DNA of 64,000 nt from Aequorivita sp. H23M31. GTDB lineage: Bacteria; Bacteroidota; Bacteroidia; Flavobacteriales; Flavobacteriaceae. The stretch is taken from positions 496,001 to 560,000 of the forward strand of contig NZ_CP034951.1 in NCBI RefSeq assembly GCF_004022485.1. Reading direction: 5' to 3'. Within the stretch, counting starts at the first letter, position 1; the number at the start of each line of letters is the position of its first letter. A program made the translations under genes and the position numbers. Of this stretch, positions 57,106 to 64,000 are shown one piece after another. A model generated the notes under the pieces. It saw nothing but the letters and a program-made list of their open reading frames with translations. It was not told the DNA's origin and searched no databases.

Positions 57106-59898
57106 TTGAGCGTTTCAAATACTGAGCCAAATCTACAAAATAATCGTATCGGAGCATTGCGAACCCTCAAGCATTACTTAACAATCTTCTTAACATTCCT
57201 GCTAACCGTTGGCGGGTTTTTATATGGTCAGGAGATACCTGTAAAGACGGAAACCAAGATTATCATAACTGATACTTTGGAAAAATCTCCCAGCTTGGAA
57301 ACAGATACCCTTTCCCTGAACTTTAAAAGCTTTTTAACCGAAACCAATGAGCGCGTTAAGGACACCGTAAAGTCTGACACCCTTATACCTGTAAAAGAAG
57401 TGCTTGCCGACGTTGTGGAGTATTACGGCGAGGATTATGTTTACTTGGACCGCAAGGAAAATAAGGTTTATATGTACAATAAGGCATATATAATCTATGA
57501 GGATATGCGCATAGACGCAGGTTTGATCATTCTGGATTATAATAAAAACGAAGTGTACGCAAAAGGAATTGATAGCGCGGGAGATTACCGTCAACGTCCT
57601 GTTTTTATCCAGGGAAGCAATAAGGTAGAACCGGATTCTATCCGGTATAATTTCAATTCGAAAAAAGCATTGGTCTTCAATAGTAGAACGGAACAAAACG
57701 GATTTAACGTAATCTCCGAGGTGACCAAAAAGGTAAATGATTCTGTAATCTATCTTAGAAACGTTCGCTTTACTACTTCTAAGAATATTGACGATCCTGA
57801 ATATTATTTTTATACACGAAAGGCTAAATTTATTCCGAAGAAAAAAATCGTTACCGGACTTACCAATATGTATATAGCGGATGTTCCCACCCCGGTAGGA
57901 TTGCCTTTTGCTTATTTTCCATTAACAGAAGATCGCACATCCGGATTTATAATTCCATCCTTTGGAGAAAACAATAGTCGTGGATTCTTTTTTCAGAACG
58001 GAGGCTACTATTTTGCAATAAGCGATTATCTGGATATAAGCGCAATGGGTGATTATTATACCAATGGAAGCTATGCTCTGCGAGGCGAATCCAGTTATGT
58101 AATGCGCTATAAATTTCGAGGAAATGTTAGTGTACGATTCGAAAACCTGATAGATGGCGAACGAGGCTTTCCAGGGTTTAGCCAGTCAAGCATTTACAAC
58201 ATCCGTTGGACCCACACCCAAGATGCCAAAAGCAGTCCGAGCTCACGCTTTTCGGCATCGGTAAACTTGGGAAGCAGCAAGTATTTTACGGAATCTATTA
58301 ACCAGACCAATAACGCAAGTGCCTTGGTAAACACATTAAGTTCCTCGGTATCCTATTCCAAAACCTTTGAAGGAGATCCCCAAGTGAACTTTACCATTGC
58401 CGCAACCCATTCCCAGAATACGCAGACACAACAAATATCCATGTCCTTGCCAAATTTGAACGCTAGCGTTTCGAGGATCTATCCCTTTGCGCCCAAGGAT
58501 GGTACAAAAAAAGGAATTATTGAAAATATAAACTTCCAATACAATCTCACAGCCGAAAACCGTATTCAAACTACGGATTCGCTTTTTTTTAAGCCCGAAA
58601 TGTTCCACAATGCCCAGGTTGGCGCGCAACATAGCATTCCACTTACTACCAACTTTAAGGTTTTGAAATATTTAAGTGCCTCCCTTGGCAGCAATTACCG
58701 CGAAACTTGGATGCTAAAGACGACACGTCAATATTATGATGAAAACGCTTTCAATGGCCGAGGTGGTATTGTAAAAGATACTATTTCAGGGTTTGACAGT
58801 TACCGGACTTATAATTTTTCTGCCAGTTTGGGAACCACGGTTTATGGATTGTTCAACTTTGGAAAAGATAACAAGATTCAAGCTTTGCGCCACGTGATGC
58901 GCCCTACTGTGGGATATGTAGTAAACCCATCTTTTGATAGATATTATGATGAATTCCGTATACCACTAACGGCAGAAGAGGCGGCCGGAGAGCTCGTTCA
59001 ATATTCAAGATTTGAGAACACTCTTTATGGACCTCCAGGCAAAACTTACTCGAGCAGTATTGGGTTGGGACTTAGCAATACTCTTGAAGCCAAGGTTAGA
59101 AACCGTGATACCACTGCCACAGAACCAAAAAAAGTAATTTTATTGAACAACTTGAACTTCAGCACCGCTTACAATCTTGCGGGCGACTCACTGCAATGGA
59201 GCGACTTGAGGTTTTCAGGAAGTATTCCCGTTGTTCCAAAATTGGATTTCAACTTTAGTGGCTCGTTGGATCCTTATGCTTTGGATAACAATAATCGAAA
59301 AATAGACGTGTTCAATATTGACAACGGAGGAAGTCTCTTTCGACTTACCAATGCCAACGTGAGTATTAATTATTCTTTTTCGAGTAAGGATTTTGACAAA
59401 CGCACAACCAGTAAGGATAGGTTAGAGAATGAAACCTTTAGGAATGGTGGGCGACCGGATGATCTTTTTGGAGAAGCGGCCGATATTTATGATGGCCAAA
59501 TCTATGAAGATGAAAGTCCGGAAGAGGAAGAGGCCAGAACCAATGTAGATTGGTATAATTATTCCATTCCGTGGGATATGCGCTTGGCTTATACTATAAC
59601 CTATGCCAACGATCGCCGACAAAGCGAGATTTCTTCACAATCCCTTATGCTCAGCACCAATCTTACGGTGGCTCCTCGATGGACCGTAGGAGTTTCTTCG
59701 GGATATGATTTTAAAAATAAGGGTGTCACGCTTACCCAATTCCGCTTCCAGCGAGATTTGGAATCGTGGCAGATGAGCTTTAACTGGACGCCAATAGGAA
59801 GTATCAATACTGCGTGGTATTTCTTTATTGGAATAAAATCTTCTATGTTGAGTGATATTAAATACGATAAACGAAGAGAAAGTGATAAGCGGCTTTAA
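57106..59898 (+). CDS. lptD: LPS-assembly protein LptD
   Basis: A large outer-membrane barrel (930 residues from the TTG at 57106) that inserts lipopolysaccharide into the outer leaflet. Signal ends near GGFLYGQ; then an OstA-like N-terminal domain (about 80-260: LDRKENKVYMYNKAYIIYEDMRIDAGLIILD) and the barrel, ending without a clear terminal aromatic. The start is uncertain: TATTTTTG at 57101-57108 overlaps the TTG and could be a -7 box, so the TTG at 57157 (913 residues, LRTLKHYLTIF) is equally plausible. The amidase-lptD-ridA order is typical of flavobacteria. Confidence 0.9.
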   Translation: MSVSNTEPNLQNNRIGALRTLKHYLTIFLTFLLTVGGFLYGQEIPVKTETKIIITDTLEKSPSLETDTLSLNFKSFLTETNERVKDTVKSDTLIPVKEVLADVVEYYGEDYVYLDRKENKVYMYNKAYIIYEDMRIDAGLIILDYNKNEVYAKGIDSAGDYRQRPVFIQGSNKVEPDSIRYNFNSKKALVFNSRTEQNGFNVISEVTKKVNDSVIYLRNVRFTTSKNIDDPEYYFYTRKAKFIPKKKIVTGLTNMYIADVPTPVGLPFAYFPLTEDRTSGFIIPSFGENNSRGFFFQNGGYYFAISDYLDISAMGDYYTNGSYALRGESSYVMRYKFRGNVSVRFENLIDGERGFPGFSQSSIYNIRWTHTQDAKSSPSSRFSASVNLGSSKYFTESINQTNNASALVNTLSSSVSYSKTFEGDPQVNFTIAATHSQNTQTQQISMSLPNLNASVSRIYPFAPKDGTKKGIIENINFQYNLTAENRIQTTDSLFFKPEMFHNAQVGAQHSIPLTTNFKVLKYLSASLGSNYRETWMLKTTRQYYDENAFNGRGGIVKDTISGFDSYRTYNFSASLGTTVYGLFNFGKDNKIQALRHVMRPTVGYVVNPSFDRYYDEFRIPLTAEEAAGELVQYSRFENTLYGPPGKTYSSSIGLGLSNTLEAKVRNRDTTATEPKKVILLNNLNFSTAYNLAGDSLQWSDLRFSGSIPVVPKLDFNFSGSLDPYALDNNNRKIDVFNIDNGGSLFRLTNANVSINYSFSSKDFDKRTTSKDRLENETFRNGGRPDDLFGEAADIYDGQIYEDESPEEEEARTNVDWYNYSIPWDMRLAYTITYANDRRQSEISSQSLMLSTNLTVAPRWTVGVSSGYDFKNKGVTLTQFRFQRDLESWQMSFNWTPIGSINTAWYFFIGIKSSMLSDIKYDKRRESDKRL

Positions 59899-60119
59899 AT
59901 GAAGCTGAAGATGAATTTTGAACAATCGTTTTTTAATACGATGGATGGAGACAGGACTTTTTGAACTACGAAACCCATAAATTACCAAACTCATACCTTC
60001 GATGCCTTTTGAAATCAAAAAGAATTATATATACTTCAAATAACTTTTACGATGCTTTCAAAACACTCAGGCATCTTAAACTTGGAATCCTTAACTTCTA
60101 AACTCAGAAACTTTTTCCC

Positions 60120-60500
60120 ATGAAAACTATAATAACCACAACAAACGCACCTGCTCCCATTGGACCTTATAATCAGGCAATACTTAAAAACGGGATACTT
60201 TACACTTCGGGCCAAATTGCCATAGATCCAAAAACAGGAGATTTGGTTTTGGATGATATTGAAACCGAAACAAAATTGGTAATGGAAAACCTAAAGGCCA
60301 TCCTTTCTGCTGCTGGAATGACTTTTGAAAATGTTTTAAAAAGCACAATTTTTATTAGTGATATGGACAATTTCGGTAAGATAAATACTATTTATGGCGG
60401 CTATTTTAATGAAGAAACCGCACCCGCCCGCGAAACTGTTCAGGTGGCAAAACTTCCAAAATCTGTGAACGTCGAAATTTCGGTAATTGCTGCCCTTTAA
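60120..60500 (+). CDS. ridA: RidA family enamine/imine deaminase
   Basis: A 126-residue trimeric cytosolic protein that hydrolyses reactive 2-aminoacrylate-type enamines to ketoacids. Motifs: APIGPYNQAILKNGILYTSGQIAIDP, LENVLKST-type FENVLKSTIFISDMDNF, and the active-site arginine in APARETVQVAKLP. Normal length. Near-complete family match. It lies 222 bp after lptD and 64 bp before the thioesterase gene. Confidence 0.95.
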   Translation: MKTIITTTNAPAPIGPYNQAILKNGILYTSGQIAIDPKTGDLVLDDIETETKLVMENLKAILSAAGMTFENVLKSTIFISDMDNFGKINTIYGGYFNEETAPARETVQVAKLPKSVNVEISVIAAL

Positions 60501-60563
60501 CCACAAACCCGATGATTTTGTACCTTTGATATTTAATTTAATTCCCTCTATATTTATTCAAAA

Positions 60564-61028
60564 ATGGTTGAAAACACTTTTGATTTAATAAAACATACTT
60601 TTGAAGAAAGCATTCCGCTTCATAAATTCTTGGGATTGGAAATTATGGAGCTGGACAATTCCTTTGTAAAAATTAGAGTTCCGTTTAAAAAAGAATTGGT
60701 CGGCGATTTTAGGACCAATCGATGGCACGGTGGAATTATAGCCACTATTATGGATTCTGTTGGCGGCGTAATAGGTGCGACCCATTTCACTTCAATGGAA
60801 GATAAAATTTCCACCATCGACCTAAGAGTAGATTACCTAAAAGGTGCCGAACCCATTGAAGTCATTGTCGTGGGCAAAATAGTAAGAATGGGAAACAGAA
60901 TTCTTGTCGCTAAGATGAAAGCGTTTCAAAACGACGAATTAATAGCTGAGGGTAAAGGAGTTTATAATTTTGTGCGAATGAATAACGAAAAAACGGAGGA
61001 CGAAGGAGACGAAATTCGGGGAGACTGA
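60564..61028 (+). CDS. PaaI-like hotdog thioesterase
   Basis: A 154-residue hotdog-fold protein of the PaaI/DUF4442 type. The core is FLGLEIMELDNSFVKIRVPFKKELVG, then NRWHGGIIATIMDSVGGVIGA (the family WHGG catalytic region) and STIDLRVDYLKGAEP. It hydrolyses acyl-CoA; which one is unknown. The tail after about residue 140 is charged and variable. Likely in one transcript with ridA. Confidence 0.86.
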   Translation: MVENTFDLIKHTFEESIPLHKFLGLEIMELDNSFVKIRVPFKKELVGDFRTNRWHGGIIATIMDSVGGVIGATHFTSMEDKISTIDLRVDYLKGAEPIEVIVVGKIVRMGNRILVAKMKAFQNDELIAEGKGVYNFVRMNNEKTEDEGDEIRGD

Positions 61029-61101
61029 AGATGAAAGATTTAAAACGTAAAATGAAAGGATTAAATAAATAAAACAGTCTTAGGTTCTTCCAGCTGATGC
61101 C

Positions 61102-61983
61102 CTATCCCATATTAGATTTGACCATTCTATCTTTCCCATAAATATCTTTTCTTATTTCAATATTGATGAACCCCTCACCTTTTAAAAATTCTAGCAACTC
61201 CCTTCCATATTGCTCGTTTATTTCAAAATAGAGTTTTCCATTTTGTTTTAAAGAATTTTTCGCCAGAGCCGAAATGGTTTTATAAAACAATAACGGTTCA
61301 TCATCTTTTACAAATAACGCTGTTTCCGGCTCATAATTTAAAACGTTGGGATGCATTTCGCTTTTTTCCAATTCTCGGACATAAGGTGGATTGGAAACGA
61401 TAATGTCATATTTATCTTCGAAAGTCCGGGTAGAATAAGAAAATATATCTGACTCCAAAATATTCATCTGCAGAAAATTTACTTCCACATTATTTTTTCT
61501 GGCATTTTCCTGGGCAACTTTCAATGCGTCTTCAGAAATATCTACAGCCGTTATTTCGGAATTCATAAGGTTTTTTGCCAGGGAAATGGCAATACAACCG
61601 GAGCCTGTTCCTATATCCAAAATTTTGAGAATGGGAATATTTCGATCTTCATAATTATTCTCTGAAATAATCCATTCCACAAGTTCTTCAGTTTCAGGAC
61701 GTGGAATTAAAGTGGAATTATTGACTTTAAAAATCATTCCATAAAACTCGGATTCTCCAATAATATACTGGATTGGCTCTTCTTTCTCTAGTCGAGCAAT
61801 CGCCTCCTTAAATCGATTCTGGTTTTCATCAGAAATTTGAATTTTTGGATTTAATGCAATTTCTAGACGAGTAAGATTCAAATATTTTGCAGAAAGAATA
61901 TCAAAAAATGATTGCACCTCTTCCGAAGGAAATACACCTTTCAGGCTACTTTTAAAGTGGAATTTTAATTCGGAAATATTCAA
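61102..61983 (-). CDS. prmC: Peptide chain release factor N5-glutamine methyltransferase PrmC
   Basis: SAM-dependent methyltransferase that methylates the GGQ glutamine of release factors, 293 residues. N-terminal helical domain (1-90), then YIIGESEFYGMIFKVNNSTLIPRPETEELVEW, the SAM loop ILDIGTGSGCIAISLA, and the diagnostic NPPYV in DIIVSNPPYVREL. All expected motifs are present. Leftward; the GNAT gene lies 31 bp upstream on the same strand. Confidence 0.94.
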   Translation of the reverse strand: MNISELKFHFKSSLKGVFPSEEVQSFFDILSAKYLNLTRLEIALNPKIQISDENQNRFKEAIARLEKEEPIQYIIGESEFYGMIFKVNNSTLIPRPETEELVEWIISENNYEDRNIPILKILDIGTGSGCIAISLAKNLMNSEITAVDISEDALKVAQENARKNNVEVNFLQMNILESDIFSYSTRTFEDKYDIIVSNPPYVRELEKSEMHPNVLNYEPETALFVKDDEPLLFYKTISALAKNSLKQNGKLYFEINEQYGRELLEFLKGEGFINIEIRKDIYGKDRMVKSNMG

Positions 61984-62014
61984 AGCTAATCTCTAAAATT
62001 GATTCAATTAATAA

Positions 62015-62500
62015 TTATAGATCTTTCAGCATCTGCACTGGGCAGGAAAAATGACCTGTATTTCCGATCGGGCCTTCGATATAATCAAATCCCGATTTTC
62101 TGTATAGCTTTTGAGCTGGAACCATATACTCCATTGTTTCAAGATAAATTTGGTCAAATTTGAATTCCCTGGCTTTAGCGATGCAGAATTCCATCAACTG
62201 TTTCCCAATTCCCAATCCCCTAGCTTCAGGTATAAAATACATTTTCTGAAGTTCGCATATATTTCCCTTGTAGTTTTCCAGAGGAGCAATTCCAGCTCCA
62301 CCTAAAAGAACACGGTTTTTTTCGACTACAAAATAAGCGGTTCGCGGATTTTGATAAGTTTCAAACATACAATCTAACGCACTGTCGGCATAAGCCGTTC
62401 CCACTTTTGGAACACCAAGATCCTCCAAAACTTGTCGAATAACGAGTGCAATATTTGGGTTATCTCTTTTTTCAATAAGACGAATAATCGGTAGGGCCAT
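62015..62500 (-). CDS. GNAT family N-acetyltransferase
   Basis: A 161-residue acetyltransferase. Motif A is MYFIPEARGLGIGKQLMEFCIAKAREFKF, with the acetyl-CoA pyrophosphate loop R/Q-x-x-G-x-G/A as ARGLGIGK; motif B is LETMEYMVPAQKLYRKSGF. Substrate unknown. The start is ATG 62500, 27 bp from the divergent ribD start, so the two share a very short promoter region. Confidence 0.88.
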   Translation of the reverse strand: MALPIIRLIEKRDNPNIALVIRQVLEDLGVPKVGTAYADSALDCMFETYQNPRTAYFVVEKNRVLLGGAGIAPLENYKGNICELQKMYFIPEARGLGIGKQLMEFCIAKAREFKFDQIYLETMEYMVPAQKLYRKSGFDYIEGPIGNTGHFSCPVQMLKDL

Positions 62501-62527
62501 CTGATTAAATCCTTGTATTTTTACGCT

Positions 62528-63589
62528 GTGAAATTACATGAAAAATATATGTCACGCTGTATCCAGCTTGCCAAAAATGGGCTGGGCACCACCTATCCCA
62601 ACCCTTTGGTGGGATGTGTAATTGTTGTAAATGACAAAATAATTGGCGAGGGATGGCATTATAAAGCTGGCGAGCCACACGCAGAGGTAAATGCTATTTC
62701 AAATGTAAAAGATCCTGAATTGCTTAAGGAAGCGACCATTTATGTTAGTTTGGAACCATGTAGCCATTTTGGGAAGACGCCGCCTTGTTCCCATTTAATT
62801 ATTTCAAAAGGTATTAAAAATATAATAGTCGGAAGCGTGGATCCAAATCCGAAGGTTGCCGGACGCGGAATTAAAAAGCTACAGGATTCGGGGTGCAACG
62901 TTATTTCTGGAGTATTGGAAGCGCAATGTAACGAATTGAACAAACGCTTTTTTACTTTTCATCGTAACAAGAGACCCTTTATCTTTCTTAAATGGGCGGA
63001 AACTCTTAATGGATTTATCGCACCAAAAAAAGAAACTAGATCGGCAACCACACCTGTATGGATCACTAATAAATTTTCCAGGCAGTTGGTTCACAAAATG
63101 CGGTCAGAAGAAATGGCAATATTGGTCGGTACGAATACTGTTCGGGAAGATAATCCATCGTTAACACTAAGAGAATGGGCGGGCCAAAATCCCATTAGAA
63201 TTATAATTGATAAGGAGCTAAAGCTCTCCTCGAAATATTCGGTTTTTGATGGCAGCGCTGAGACTTTGGTGTTTACATCGCGAAATGCAAAACCTCCCGT
63301 CGGATTAGAACATCCCCTTCATTACCTACAAATTGATTTCACCAAAGAAATTGCCTCTCAAATATGCCAAATTTTATATGAAAAAGGTATTCAATCCTTG
63401 ATTGTTGAAGGCGGAGCAAAAACTCTAGCAACTTTTATCACCACAAATCTATGGGATGAAGCTTTTATATTTATTGGGCCCAGCCAATTTGGGGAAGGAA
63501 TCTCCGCTCCAACTATTAAAGGTAATTTAGTTTTTGAAAGCAACATCAAGAAAGACCGTATACTCCACCTTAAAAATTTTAAACCTTGA
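62528..63589 (+). CDS. ribD: Bifunctional riboflavin deaminase/reductase RibD
   Basis: Two-domain enzyme of riboflavin synthesis. The N-terminal deaminase domain (about 1-145) has GEPHAEVNAISN (zinc His, catalytic Glu) and EPCSHFGKTPPCSHLI (zinc Cys pair); the C-terminal reductase domain has KWAETLNGFIAPKKETRSATTPVWITN and VEGGAKTLATF. About 353 residues, normal. The start is ambiguous: GTG 62528 puts the family's EKYM-R motif right after the initiator; a TTG at 62513 and an ATG at 62549 are alternatives. Its stop overlaps the next start by 3 bp. Confidence 0.92.
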   Translation: MKLHEKYMSRCIQLAKNGLGTTYPNPLVGCVIVVNDKIIGEGWHYKAGEPHAEVNAISNVKDPELLKEATIYVSLEPCSHFGKTPPCSHLIISKGIKNIIVGSVDPNPKVAGRGIKKLQDSGCNVISGVLEAQCNELNKRFFTFHRNKRPFIFLKWAETLNGFIAPKKETRSATTPVWITNKFSRQLVHKMRSEEMAILVGTNTVREDNPSLTLREWAGQNPIRIIIDKELKLSSKYSVFDGSAETLVFTSRNAKPPVGLEHPLHYLQIDFTKEIASQICQILYEKGIQSLIVEGGAKTLATFITTNLWDEAFIFIGPSQFGEGISAPTIKGNLVFESNIKKDRILHLKNFKP

Positions 63590-64000
63590 TAGCTCTTGCG
63601 CTGAGCATCCTCTCCTCCACAACTATTTATGTGGTTTTTAAGATTTTTACAAGATATAACATCAATACCCTACACGCCATTGTCACAAACTATGTAGTGG
63701 CTACATTTTGTGGAATTCTGCTACAACCCAATGAAATTCATCTGGCACAAACTTTTCAATACTCATGGTTTCCCTTCGCCTTAGGGCTGGGAGTTCTTTT
63801 TATAATCGTATTTAACCTAATGGGAATTACCGCTCAGCGCAATGGACTCTCTGTAGTATCCGTGGCAGCAAAAATGAGCGTGGTAATTCCAATTCTATTT
63901 GGGTTACTTTATTATAAGGAAAGTTTAGGAAATCTAAAGTTTATCGGAATTCTTCTCGCGTTGGTTGCCGTATATTTAGTCTCCATTAAACGGGAAGATA
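63586..64000 (+). CDS. EamA/DMT family transporter, truncated by window end
   Basis: The first 138 residues of an inner-membrane permease. It begins with TTG at 63586 inside the ribD stop (TTGA overlap), then LIALALSILSSTTIYVVFKIFTR, followed by helices with NTLHAIVTNYVVATFCGIL, FALGLGVLFIIVFNLMGITAQRNGLSV and VVSVAAKMSVVIPILFGLLYYKE, the paired helices typical of EamA drug/metabolite transporters. Substrate unknown. Close overlap suggests co-translation with ribD. The 3' end is outside the window. Confidence 0.82.
   Translation, partial: MIALALSILSSTTIYVVFKIFTRYNINTLHAIVTNYVVATFCGILLQPNEIHLAQTFQYSWFPFALGLGVLFIIVFNLMGITAQRNGLSVVSVAAKMSVVIPILFGLLYYKESLGNLKFIGILLALVAVYLVSIKRED

Overview
The window is a chromosomal stretch from a member of the Flavobacteriaceae (Bacteroidota). 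The evidence is type IX secretion (T9SS) C-terminal sorting domains, two bacillithiol genes (bshB1, bshA), the block ligA-dapA-bamD-rpoZ-coaBC-DUF4835-recN, small flavobacterial families (CAL67264, DUF6913, PA2169/DUF2383), Bacteroidota-type promoters (TAnnTTTG -7 boxes) and moderate to low GC. The genus cannot be fixed from sequence alone. There is no rRNA, CRISPR array, prophage or intact insertion sequence.

Layout. 1-9.3 kb: histidine degradation (hutI), a universal stress protein, a PLP-dependent sulfur amino acid enzyme overlapping bshB1, tRNA-His followed by a tandem array of its own 3' end, three secreted or lipoprotein genes including an M28 peptidase, and a CstB-like persulfide dioxygenase/rhodanese. 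9.4-14 kb: an FAD oxidoreductase, a 47-residue charged protein, an orphan TPR-LytS histidine kinase and a class III sirtuin. 14.1-18.2 kb: a very AT-rich segment carrying a TPR/HTH regulator and a T9SS-secreted protein, bounded by two decayed IS4-type transposase remnants. 18.2-27 kb: trmH, ettA, small genes, an acyl-CoA carboxylase beta subunit, fabI and recN. 27-35.4 kb: one long leftward gene block from ligA to DUF4835, in which ligA carries an unusual internal insertion and overlaps a DEDDh exonuclease with a LigA-like BRCT domain. 36-46.8 kb: a large BspA-type T9SS surface protein, a dicarboxylate symporter, aroC, a D-lactate-dehydrogenase-like FAD/Fe-S protein and an outer-membrane barrel. 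47-64 kb: bshA, a GH3/beta-lactamase fusion, Fe-S proteins, an MCE protein, an amidase, lptD, ridA, a thioesterase, prmC, a GNAT protein, ribD and a truncated EamA transporter.

How genes work together. bshB1 and bshA supply two of the three bacillithiol steps. The PLP lyase-like enzyme upstream of bshB1 and the CstB-like protein fit a thiol/persulfide theme. bamD, lptD, the MCE protein, the amidase and the GH3/beta-lactamase protein form an envelope-biogenesis theme. ligA, exonuclease-BRCT and recN form a DNA-repair theme.

Most interesting candidate: the 3' two-fifths of ligA plus the adjacent exonuclease-BRCT gene. This tract is much more AT-rich than the 5' part of ligA, contains an insertion of about 150 residues in the helix-hairpin-helix region, and places two closely similar BRCT domains in genes that overlap by 4 bp. 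Next are the perfect 117-bp tandem duplication of the tRNA-His 3' end with its terminator, and the AT-rich cargo between the transposase remnants.
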